NCBI GenBank assembly: GCA_034638255.1
Contig: JAWPGT010000003.1
Coordinates: 806,001-870,000, forward strand
DNA length: 64,000 nt
Origin: Coprinus comatus
Taxonomy: Eukaryota; Basidiomycota; Agaricomycetes; Agaricales; Agaricaceae
Direction of reading: 5' to 3'
The position numbers and the translations under genes are program-made. Below the pieces are notes generated by a model. It did not search any database. It worked only from the letters and a program-made list of their open reading frames with translations, and was not told the origin of the DNA. Within the stretch, counting starts at the first letter, position 1. Each line of letters opens with the position of its first letter. Positions 1-10,976 of the stretch are shown here, one piece after another.

Positions 1-1176
1 GTCAATACCGTTCTGGCAGTCTTTATCGGAGAACAGAGAGCTTACAAATAATGAAATGTCGTTCTGGTTGAATAGAGTCAGTGATGAAGCGGATGCCTCT
101 ACAGAAGAGTTTGGAGGAGTGTTTACCCTTGGAGGCAGGAATTCGAGTTTGTTCACTGGTGATGTTGAATTTTTAGATATACCCGGTTCACGGAGGAGTT
201 TTTGGTTATTGAACATGTCGGGTGAGTTTATCTTGGGGAGTATTGTTTTTTTAAGCACCTTTAAAACAAATTCCAGGGATACAGGTACAAGGGCGAAATG
301 TTCAGCTATCGAGGGGTGATGCTGCCCTCAGTGCCATTGATACGGGAACTACCCTCATTGGTGGACCAAGGGCTGACGTCCAACGTTTCTGGGATGCAGT
401 CCCGGGATCAGTTGAGATTGGTACAGACATGCCAGGATTTTGGGCTTTCCGTGAGTTACATGTACTCTTCTTATGTCTGACTTATTAATCAAATCATTTC
501 TTAGCCTGCAATACAGAACTTCAGACGTTTCTCTCTTTCGGAGGTAGTTCGTGGCCTATTGATCCAACGGATATGAGCTTGGGACCGGTCAACCGACGGG
601 GCACACTTTGCCTAGGAGCAATATTTGATCTGAGCCAAGGTACTAACCTCCAAGAAAACTCGGGAAGTCCTGGGTGGGTTGTGGGCGCTACCTTTTTGGT
701 GAGTGGTTTTTGTCTACACAGCACTACGATATATTGAACCTGTTCACACCGGATTACAATTACAATTTGATCGGTATGCGTTTTGCTTTCTTAGAAAAAT
801 GTGTATAGTGTTTTCCGCGCCGACCCCCCTTCAATAGGATTTGCCCAATTATCCGCAGCAGCGGGAGGGTCAGGTACGTCCTTTCCCTCCTCTGCTAGTA
901 CTATTGATTCACTCATAACTTCTACCTCTTCTTTGTCTTCTTCTACTTCTCCTCCTTCTACGCCTGTATTTCCATCTACCCCTGGCTCACCTCGCCTTCC
1001 GACTGAATCAGGCTCACCCGGTAGAAGTTCAAGTGAGTAAATGAAACATTTCCTGTTCGAAGTTGCTTATTGGGATTTTTTGAATAGGTTCCGGATCGTC
1101 TATCCGTTCTGCGATAGCATTTTCACCTATCTTCTACGCACTTGTTCTTGTCGGAATCATGCTTGGATTAATGTAA
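1..1176 (+). CDS. Aspartic peptidase (A1, pepsin-like), GPI-anchored, 5'-truncated by window
   Basis: C-terminal half of a secreted pepsin-family protease; the first exon is already open at the window edge, so the N-terminal lobe and signal peptide lie outside. The second catalytic aspartate is visible in the motif AIDTGTTLIGGP (around 340-365), where A1 enzymes carry DTG/DSG. The following segment FPCNTELQ and the later WVVGATFLKNVYSVFR near 675-825 are typical of the C-terminal lobe. After the fold comes a Ser/Thr/Pro-rich stretch (about 860-1030) and, after a last intron, a hydrophobic tail ending in LVLVGIMLGLM, which fits a GPI-anchor signal. I place introns near 223-277, 451-504, 702-795 and 1034-1087. 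It probably acts at the cell wall or outside. Confidence 0.85.
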
Positions 1177-1298
1177 AGCACTGGACTCCTTACTTACGAA
1201 TGTAGAATTATTGGATTGTATAGTATTGTATTTTGATTTGATTTGATTTTTTGTCAACTGCTAGAGCACGTGATTGACGCGTCAATGGAGGAATTGAC

Positions 1299-4200
1299 AT
1301 GTTCGCGTCCGAAACTGGTAATACATTGCAGAAAGTCAGAATGGCCAAAAGAAAACCAGCACCGCCCGTTGGGCCACCAAACGACGACCAATCCTCGACC
1401 CACAGCTCTGTCGACCCAAGCGTCAAGCGATACAGCTTGAGCGATCCACCCATGCCTATGTCTCAGCCAGAACAACAAGACATACCCGATCACGATCCTG
1501 TATTCGAGAACAACCGACAACCACCACTAATATCCGCTACCATGTATTACTCTCAGGAAGAACAAATGAAGGAGCAGAAAATGCCATCATATAAACCCTA
1601 CCAGCCAGGTCAATATCTGGCACCTATTATCACAGGAGAAACCCTCAAACTCGATGATATTGTCCAACCAGAAGTGGTCGAACCACCCCCACCTGTGCCG
1701 CCTCTACCTCACCAGAGACAACCTAGTGACCCTTTCTCTAACCCACAAACTCCCGTCGCTAGTACTCAACCTCTGTATCAAGAAGGCTCATATCAAGCTT
1801 ATGACCATCCGCCTCCTCCTTCCAGTGATTATCATAGTCAGGCTGGAACAGAATTTTATTCACAACACTCTCATTCCGATTATCTACCCTCTGTTCACAC
1901 ATACACTCCCCTCGATGGTTCAGAAGCTCTGCTTGCTGGTTCAGAAATTGATCATTTCCAACATGACGCAGAAGCCGCAGCAGCTTTCACAAGTGGAACT
2001 GCGTATTCATCATCCCCATACAGACCTCCACGCTCTCGTTCACCCACACCTGCTGTTGACGATGAAGATTATTATATTGTTGGGGATGAGAGTGTTCACT
2101 ATACTGGCACTCCAGGGTATCGAAATTATGATGATCCAGAAAAGGCTATGCTACATGATCAAGCTGAACAATATGGTTTACATGGAGACTATCTTGTACC
2201 CCGACAAGAAAATATTCTATATGATCCAGATCCTCCAACACCTACCTCTCATCAATCATCGCTACCGGAAAGTGCACTTGAAACACGACATTTTGGACCA
2301 GCACCATCTGGTAGAGTACTTAGGAGACATAAGACGAAAAAGAGGGTACCTTTGACGAATGGTAATTTGGTTGTTAATTTGGATGTACCGCCTAGATTAG
2401 TTTTGCCTAGGAGAGGGGAAACGGAGATGATGGAAACGAGATATACGGCTGTTACTTGTGATCCGGATGATTTTGAGAAGAATGGGTTCTTTTTGAGACA
2501 AAATGAAACTGGGAGAAGGACCGAGTTGTTGATAATGATTACTATGTATAATGTGAGTTTTGTTTTTGTTCATACGGAAGAAATACTAATATCTATATGT
2601 TCGATAGGAAGACGAAGTACTTTTTTGTCGGACGTTGTACGGTGTCATGCGTAATATTGCGCATCTTTGCACGCGGAAGAATTCACAAACATGGGGGCCA
2701 GATGCATGGGAAAAGGTATGTCGTTCCTTCCCAATCTATGTAATATTCTTACTCATTTCTACATTTAGGTTGTAGTATGTATTATTGCCGACGGACGAAA
2801 GAAAGTACATCCACGTGTACTTGACTGTCTGACGCTGTTGGGTGTATATCAAGCAGGAGGGCACATGAAAAACAGGGTCAACGAGAAGGATGTTACTGCC
2901 CATGTATTTGAATATACGACATCTTTCGCTCTGGATTCGAATATGCACTTCAAATACCCTGACAAAGGTATTGTTCCAACGCAGATTATATTCTGTATGA
3001 AGGAGAAGAACCAGAAGAAGATTAATAGTCATCGTTGGGGGTTCAATGCTTTTGGTTCCATGTTACAGGTAAGACTCCTTTATTTATCATGACTATAGCA
3101 CCAGTTGCTCAATCAAGTGTAGCCAAATGTTTGTGTTTTGTTGGATGTTGGGACAAGACCTGGCAACAGTAGTATATATAGACTCTGGAAAGCATTCGAT
3201 ATCAACTCAAATGTTGCTGGTGCATGTGGTGAAATTTCGGTATACAAGGGCAAGAAATGGTCTCAACTCTTAAATCCATTAGGTCAGTTCTTTTTCAACA
3301 TTCACGTTCTGTCAGGTTTCTCAATGTAATTTATACAGTCGCTGCCCAGAATTTTGAGTACAAGATTAGTTGTATATTGGACAAACCTACTGAGAGTATG
3401 TTTGGATACATCTCTGTCTTGGTTAGCTAGATTTTTTTCCATCAAAGTTGAATTTTGTAATTGATGTATGTTTTAGCCTGGTGCATTCTCGGCATACAGG
3501 TACATTGCGCTGCAGAACGATGAGCATGGACAGGGTCCGCTTGCTTCGTATTTCAAGGGTGAGGTTCTTCATGGTCGGGATACGGATATCTTTACTTCCA
3601 ATATGTGTGAGTGGATCGGAAGCCCTTTATTTTCTGTCACTCAGCAGCTGATTATCCATTGTAGACCTTGCTGAGGATGTGAGTCAATGAGCTCATAATC
3701 ACTATTTTCTGGCAACTCACAACTATTTCACGTAGCGTATTTTATGTTTTGAGCTAGTAGCCAAAGCGAACTCAAGCTGGTACGTTGTCGCTTGATTCCC
3801 TTGTCATATTCCATTTGGTTAACAATGAAGAATGCAGGGTATTGAAATATGTTAAAGGATCGTACGGAGAAACAGATGTTCCAGACTCATTACCTGAATT
3901 CATTGTTCAGAGAAGAAGATGGTTGAATGGGTCATTCTTCGCTGCTACATATGCGATTGCGCATATGGGTCAAGTTATGAGATCTGGACATAGTGTGACC
4001 AGAAAAGCCGTCTTGATGGTGGAGACATTGTATAATATAATTAATCTAGTTTTTGCATGGTTCAGCATTGTGAGTTTTTTCTCACTTCACTCTTGTGAAT
4101 ACTTACCAATGATTACTCAATGTACACAGGGAAATTTTTATCTTTTCTTTGTGAATAATTTCAAGCGAATCCTCAGAGAGATGGTATCACTAATTGATTT

Positions 4201-5635
4201 TATAACCAGGTTGTTCTTACGTCCTCATTAGAGGATCCAGCTTTCATGGTCCCAGGGATCAAATACTTTAATACCCTAATGCAATATATCATGGCTTCAA
4301 TGATTGTTTCTTGTTTTATTTTCTCTATGGGAAATAGACCAGCAGCGTAAGTACTTCAAACTTCATTGCCCTACATTCCGTAATCCATATTCTTGATTTT
4401 ATCTTAAACTTGGTTTTACAGATCAAAATGGAAATATCAAATGACGAGTATAATACTTAGTGTTTTGATGCTGTATATGTTGGTAGCATCGGTTATCTGT
4501 TCGTTGGAAGCTGCTAGACAAGGTGGTTCGGCGAATTCAGTGATGTTGTTGAGTGTTCTGGTTACTTATGGATGTGAGTTTGAACTGTTTTTTTTTCTTT
4601 TTCTACTTATTTGTGTTATTACAGTATACTAAATGCCCTTTTTACGTTTTTTGAATTTAGTGTATGCGCTTAGTAGTTTGTTGGCATTTGACCCTTGGCA
4701 TATGCTTACCAGTTTTATACCCTATATGTTCCTTTCACCGACATATATTAATATCCTCAATGTGTGAGTACCATATCCTCTTATCTTATAACGTTACATA
4801 TTTTTTACATATTTTTTTTTCCTTTCAGCTATGCATTCTCGAATCTTGACGACGTAAGACAGTTTTCTCCGAAATAAACAAAAACAACATGTTCGCTGAC
4901 ATTAACTCGTTCATTTAGATCTCATGGGGTACAAAACAAGATTCAGCACCAGATACAGATCTCGGAGCAGTAACACAAGACATTCATTCTCAAGTCGACG
5001 TTGAAATATTCACTGAATCAGATGATGTTAATTCATTATATGAAGAAGCATTATCTAATTTAAGAGATAGAAAACCTGTTAAAGGACAAGATAAGAGGAA
5101 TAGAATAAGATCGGATGCAGAGAAGGAACAGGTTGCGAAGGATTATTATGCTAGTGTTAGGACTAATGTTTTGTTGGCTTGGGTTTTATCGAATGTGAGT
5201 TTCTCTTTTTCTTTCTGTTTCGTCGCTTTTCTCCCCTTTCTCTGTTCATCCCTTCATTCATCCCTCTCTTTCCTCACTCTCGCCGTGCTGCAATTTTGGA
5301 TGTTGACGTGTTTAATGTTTGTGTTTTAGGGTCTTTTATTACTTGCAATCTTGGGAGGGGTATCTGCTTCAAATACTTTTGATAGGGATGCTGGAATGAA
5401 TAGGACAAAAGGATATTTGATTTTCATTCTTACATTTACAGCTATTACGAATATTGTGGTATGTCTCTTCCTCCTCAACACCCCTTCTAAAAAAAACCGA
5501 AATTGAAACATCGGTTTTCTCTCTCTCTCTCATTCACTCCTGTTGAACCGAATAATTCTAATTCTAATTCATTGGTTCATTTAGCGGTTTGCTGGATCAA
5601 CACTGTATCTCATAGCACGACTTATTACGGGTTAA
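1299..5635 (+). CDS. Chitin synthase, division 1 (class I-III type)
   Basis: Membrane glycosyltransferase family 2 enzyme that polymerises UDP-GlcNAc into chitin at the plasma membrane. The first exon (to 2552) encodes a low-complexity Pro/Ser/Tyr-rich cytosolic N-terminus, followed by the chitin synthase N-terminal motif [17 protein letters not shown] across the first intron (exon 2 from 2608). The catalytic core shows EDRILC, split by an intron at about 3677-3735, and the product-binding motif QRRRW at 3908-3922. Later exons hold several hydrophobic segments, then SWGTK near 4921 and further membrane spans up to the stop. About a dozen short introns are needed. Start chosen at ATG 1299; an in-frame ATG at 1341 is an alternative. 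The class within division 1 is not decided here. Confidence 0.93.
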
Positions 5636-6057
5636 TGAATAAAACACGAAACAACACGCATACATAAAACACATATGACAATGGACACAAAAAGCATGAT
5701 ATTTTTTTGGCAGATTTTACTTCAATGGCATTTTGTAAAAACGATTTTCTATTCTTCTTTTTTTACGCATTGCTTTCACTTTTTGGGAACTTGCACATTG
5801 TAGGAGTATAGATCTATGGACATTGTCATGCATGAATTTCTTGGGATGATATAAGTAAATGATTAATGGTATTTTGCGTTTGGTGTATTTGAACATTATT
5901 CTAAGATTGTTATACGAACGAGTGTTTATACCAACATACACCTCCACGACCATATATACAGGAAAGAAACGAGGTCGTGGACCTTGGATTGAGTTCCCGG
6001 CTACAACTATAACATACACAATAAGAATATTTTAAAAAAATACATTCAAAAACCCTC
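5636..6057. other. Intergenic, convergent 3' ends
   Basis: AT-rich spacer between the converging chitin synthase and R3H-type genes. I see no convincing gene; a minus-strand open frame at 5717-6019 has no recognisable content. Confidence 0.6.
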
Positions 6058-7649
6058 CTAAGAGAAAAGATATTCATAGAACGAAGAAGGTTTGCTTAAT
6101 CCTCCTAAATTCATACTCGTAACCTGTCGCTTCTGTTTTCTAGGTGTAAACCGTCTGGAACGAGCAGGTGAACGAGAAGGTGAAGAAGTATTTCTACCAA
6201 TTCTTCGATGTGGAATTTGTTGATGATGATAAGGAATCCTTTCCAAGTCCATGGGGTTTTCGGATTCAACTTCAGGGTTTGTGTTTGTGCTTTGAAGTGT
6301 AAGTGTAGCCAAAGCGGAACCGATGTCTTCTTGAGTCATAGTTGCATCAGGATCTCCAAGTTCTTCTGATTGAATTTCCTCGGATTGTTCTTCTGCAATT
6401 GTATTATCTTGTAAATGAAGTCCAGTAATGGATCAACTAGATCCAACCAGCTTCACTACTGGAGTCATCGGCATCAGCACTAATAACTGACCAACCATCC
6501 CCATCTTGTTGTTCGTTATTAGATTCAGATTCGATAGTTTCCATATTGTAAACAAGTGGTGAGGGTGGAAGGACGTTTCTTGAATAGAAGAAAGGTTTCC
6601 GTAACTCCGAGGAAGATTGGTTGTTGATGTTGATTCTTCAATGTCTGAATCGTTGAGCTCATGCTCAGAAACGAAGTCAGAGTCAATATCGGTACTTTCG
6701 GCTTGAGAAGAATATTCTAAATCGGTGACCGGAGGAGTGTCTAATGAGATTGTTGCTCGGAAATCAGGTTGACGGACGTTTGGACGCAGGAGATAAGTTA
6801 GGCGTTCGTTTGGGTTGCCTTTACCTAAACAAAAAAAAGAAATACCAAAATATCGTTACATGAATTGTATGCGACATGCCTGATAGAAATTGACACATAC
6901 TAAAGCTGATAACCTCATGATAACGAGCACAACAGTGTACCACATAACGAGCAAAAGAATCATCTGCGATACTCCAAACTAGTTGTAACGGTGTTCGTGA
7001 AACTTCTATGATACAGCCAGTGTTTCCAATCATTCTGCCATTATCCAGATTGACATTCGAATCAGTTAGACCTGTAGCGTTGGATTCATCGGGTCTTAAT
7101 AAGACACCTCCTTGAAGCCACTCCAACATTTCGTCTTCAACATCTCGCACAAGAGCTTCTGCTTTTCCACTAGCTCGTCGTAATTCTCTTCGCATGCCTT
7201 TCAAGCTTAATGAAAATCGACCAGCATTTGCGGAAATTGGATCCCGGGTTGGCAATGTTGCTACGGGGACTTTAGTTGCCCTAGGAAGGAATGGTGGTAA
7301 TGGTTCTGGAAAAGTAGGTTTATTGGATGGTGTTGGGAGAATATAATCCTTCTTGTTTGCAGCTACAACATGTGGATTCCCAACAAAGCGTGCTGAAGGT
7401 TAAAGTATGATTATTCTTCTGTCCCAACTATATGCGTGGTTATAGAGACAGACCATTCTCTTTACGCCTGACCCAACGCTTTCCTTCGTTCTGATCTCTT
7501 CGGACCTTCTTAGCCCGGATATTATGTCCCAAAGCAGCCTGATCTTTAGTGGTGCCGCCAGAGTATAAATGAGCATAGCGATCTTTGAGGCCAGGGTTCC
7601 GAAGGATAGCAGGGAACGATAGGACAGGTGTAGTAGGTGTGTCAACCAT
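6058..7649 (-). CDS. R3H-associated N-terminal domain protein
   Basis: The first exon (7649-7454) encodes LKDRYAHLYSGGTTKDQAAL and then a basic run of the R3H-associated N-terminal domain; exon 2 begins at 7392 with RFVGNPHVV. The middle exon includes RFSLSLKGMRRELRRASGKA and, near 6910-6970, the segment SFARYVVHCCARYHEVISFS, which reads as an R3H-like single-strand nucleic-acid-binding core. Exon 3 starts at 6824 with KGNPNERLTYLLRPN. The rest is acidic and then basic low complexity with an SR-like stretch SPSRSPARSRRFTPRKQKR. Splicing around 6440-6640 is unresolved: two reading frames both look coding (SSELRKPFFYSRNVLPPSPL versus the upstream frame), so an intron I did not locate or a frameshift lies there. 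Function is presumed RNA or DNA binding. Confidence 0.7.
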
Positions 7650-8134
7650 GGCGGGGGAGGTGAAGATTGCGGTATGAGTCGGACGCTCGACATGGTTGAG
7701 TCACAGGATCTGTTCACCTGCTACAATTTCCCATTAGGCATTCCCTTTTCCCATCATCAAAATACGAATGAATGGGCGTCTATCAGTTATACTTCAACGA
7801 CGTATTTATGAAGACTGATAGCCTGACAATGACATCTAATCTGGAGGTAAATTGACACTGACATCTGTCTTCTTTGCTATTATGAACCTTCTGGTATCGC
7901 ATCAAAAAAGTATGAGGATCGTATTTTAAAAGAGGTGTCATTCCCGCTCATTAACAAACTATGCCTCTAAGCTCACTTATCCTTATCTCTCGAGTCTCAT
8001 TATCATCAAAAAAAAAGAAGCATCCGAAATCGTTGGTTACACGTAACTAGAAATTACATTTATAACTAAGTAATGCCAATATTCAATAAAACTAGGGGAG
8101 AAATAAAACAAAGACTGTGTTTCAACTTCAAGTT
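7650..8134. other. Intergenic, promoter of the R3H gene
   Basis: Spacer between two minus-strand genes; it should hold the promoter of the R3H-type gene and the 3' end of the methyltransferase-like gene. No gene or clear repeat seen. Confidence 0.6.
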
Positions 8135-9018
8135 TCAATAAATCCAAGGGATGAGTTTATAAGGCACATTCCTCTCCCACTCTTCCCATTCTTTCCCAAA
8201 TAACTTATGCAGAGCCTTGTCCTCAACTGACATCCGCCTAAGTAGGCCAGATACAATCGTACACACTAAACCAAAATAGCATGCCAGAGCACTTTTCACT
8301 GCCGTTGTCTGTAGAGCTCCACTTTCCCTTAACCAAGATCCCTACATGTCATGTTGTCAGCAACCAGGTTGAATGTTGGTCATTAATCACTCACCGGTCC
8401 AGCATGTAGACAAATAATCCCACCCATCGTTAACAAAACACCAGTATAACCAGGATGCCTCACATAACTATACGGACCAACAGTAACCAACCTATGATCT
8501 TTCCGCAATGCCATTTCGAAAGTAAAAAACTTTCCAAGAGTTTTATAACAACTATATCTAACAAAACCACCAAAAGCCGTCAAAGCCGTTCCAACAAAGA
8601 ACAAAGGTGTCGTCCTAATTTCTTTCTCTCCACCATCAAGAAGAACGAGAGTCGATAGGATAGTATTGGAAACGGATAAAGAAGGTGTATAATTTGCGAT
8701 GATTACAGAGACTTCAGCGATAGCCGCCCCCCAGCATAAACTCTGTTAACCAAATACAAAGTATAAACGTACGCACAAAGTAAGCTTAATTCAATGAGCC
8801 TATTTTTAGGACAAGTTCCGAATGACACCGACCTTGACGATCAAAGGTCCTGACCGTTGCTTGAGTACCACTTCTAGACTTGTTGAAGGTGCTTCCTCTT
8901 CATCACCAGGAGGTGGGTGTGGTGGTGTGACTGCTATCTGCAAGCCAACCATGGCTACTAGAATACAGGGGACTTTGATAAGTGGGAACATTGTTGCGGG
9001 GAGTATTGTCGTAAGCAT
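8135..9018 (-). CDS. Isoprenylcysteine carboxyl methyltransferase (ICMT/Ste14)-like
   Basis: Membrane methyltransferase of the family that methylates the C-terminal prenylated cysteine of CaaX proteins using S-adenosylmethionine. Three exons (9018-8833, 8742-8395, 8341-8135) give 246 residues, within the family range. The diagnostic C-terminal signature is present: VTVGPYSYVRHPGYTGVLL (RHPxYxG) followed in the last exon by EEWERNVPYKLIPWIY. Several hydrophobic segments lie around it, starting with an N-terminal one in MFPLIKVPCILVAMVGLQIA. Both splice junctions keep phase 0. Basidiomycetes often carry many ICMT-like genes, so whether this one is the true Ste14 orthologue or a paralogue with another substrate cannot be told. 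Confidence 0.88.
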
Positions 9019-9157
9019 GTCGTTAGGCGTTAATGTTAATTCGTGTCTGGATTACCCCTTGGACAGAGGAAGGCCCAATTACGGGGGTGTAGGTGAGTAG
9101 TGTGAGGGTATTTGGAAAGGGAAGAAAGCATTGGCTAGTGCTTATATATATATACAG

Positions 9158-9297
9158 TCTTCCCAAGCACTACACTCGATCGAGGTTGTTGATGGGACAG
9201 AATTCTAGATAATGAAAGGGGATAGGGAAGGGTAGAGAAGCAGAAATCCCTGACTTTGCTTAACCTTGATCGCTGATCATCAGGGCTTGGGAAGCAC
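9158..9297. repeat. Imperfect inverted repeat, possible small element
   Basis: The left end cttcccaagc with nearby cgatcgaggtt is mirrored on the right by aaccttgatcg and gcttgggaag. The arms are partly matched and about 100 bases apart. It could be a relic miniature element or chance. Confidence 0.35.
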
Positions 9298-10276
9298 TTA
9301 ACTACAGTCCCAAGCTCCAAAGGTATCCTAAAATCTCCCTGGTTCTAGAGGTTAACAACATGCTTTTCATACGAATGTAATCATGGTCATATCTATCCGG
9401 TTCCCTTCCCGATTTAAAGATCTTCGACCGAAAAAAAAATAACCAATGGTTATGAACTTATGGATAAACAAAACCTCCTCGGTACTTTCCCCATCACGAC
9501 TTACTGGTTCAAACTTACCGGTTTAGGAAGATGTCTAAGGTTGAACTTGTCAGCAGTCCGGGTGCCCCTATGTAGCCCCTGACAGTATATGTGGCACTCC
9601 ATGGAAACACAATTTCATTTGAAGGGGTTATAAAGGAACTGTCACCACGCAAGTCGCCACCTCCATGAACCATGATTATAATTATTTTTGGAGGGAATAA
9701 TAATCATGTATTTTTACAAAAGTAATACAAGTACAAGCGAGTCTGAAACACTGACCTTTCATCCAGGACACTTTTCTGAATAACACGAGGTTATGATCGT
9801 CTAAAAAGGTTTCTAATCGTGAATTACTAAGTACAAGGCGTGTGTGTAGGAATTCCTTGGCACAATCTCGACCTAATGTGAACACTACACTGGCACAGTG
9901 GGCATTTAAGGAAAGATAAAACCGATATACATGAATGCTTGAGTTGCGTGTGGTGTGTAAGATACAGTGTACTTGTTTTTTTCATTGGTTCTGTTATTGA
10001 CATGGATCTGCAGCCCGCTCAGGTGACACCGATCGCATAGAAAAGAGTGTTCTCCTGTGGCGCTATTTCTTAACAGATAACTCCACAAGTGGTGATATTA
10101 TTTTTTGCTTAAGGACTACAGTACCTAATACGCTGTCAGTCATATGTACATAGATTATTTGTAGTAGTCAAAATTACCAATTATTCATTTCCGAAACTTC
10201 CACAACTTCAGAAAGAATTGCCAGTAAGACATAGAAAAGATTCTCTAGCTTCAAGCGTATATATAGTGTAGTACAT

Positions 10277-10280
<4 letters not shown>

Positions 10281-10318
<38 letters not shown>
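10281..10318. repeat. (GA)19 microsatellite
   Basis: Uninterrupted GA dinucleotide run of 38 bases in the spacer upstream of the Ctr9 3' end. Confidence 0.97.
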
Positions 10319-10322
<4 letters not shown>

Positions 10323-10976
10323 TTCAACCCGAACAATTCCTTCTGCGAAGCGATAAAAATGTCATCAAGCCTCTTGACAAGTGACAGTTCATTTACGCCA
10401 CCGTCAATCCCATTCAACGTCCCCTTGGCTTTTCTGTCAACTTATGTAGTTATTTTGAGACATTTTTACCCACAATGTACATGCCGTTGTACAGCGTTGT
10501 ACCAAGTTCTAAGTATCTCACTTAGACATGCCTGGAATTTGAAGGATCAAATGTGTCCGCGGAATCCAATAAGCGACTGGGATGGCAAGGTTGATTGTAT
10601 TATTTACCTGATGATTTAGAATTCTTCAACGCCAAGTACTAGTACAGCTTCCTGGCAGCTTCTATGAACTTGTTCTTGTTAAAGATATTATGATGGCACT
10701 AATATTGCCATGAGGTGGATCCAGGTGTTGGGCGTGATGTGAGTAAATTTTATTTATTTCACACTTCTCTTACGTTGGGTCTTGCTACTACATACACGAT
10801 ATTGTTCAAAATGTCGACTTGTCATGATTTAGACATTTGTTCACCAACTTCTAGCTCAATCCTAATTTATGCACTGAAAAAAAAGGATCAGATAGACTCC
10901 TGCCCAGGGTATGAACTACAGGTAATAAAAGAATAAGAGGAAAGATAGAACTTGGGTGAAGGCGGATAGGAAAGCA

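Larger units (their letters stand above)
9019..10976. other. Gene-poor intergenic region of about 2 kb
   Basis: The stretch holds no gene I can support. It contains a short TA run near 9146, an imperfect inverted repeat at about 9158-9297, and a GA microsatellite at 10281-10318. Open frames at 9682-10088 (minus) and 10359-10619 (plus) have no family features. Confidence 0.6.

Noticed and set aside
1654..2355. Long open frame overlapping chitin synthase exon 1
   Set aside because: It is an alternative frame of a low-complexity exon whose main frame runs into the conserved chitin synthase core.
10359..10619. 86-codon plus frame in the gene desert
   Set aside because: No recognisable motif or supporting exon; composition looks like chance.
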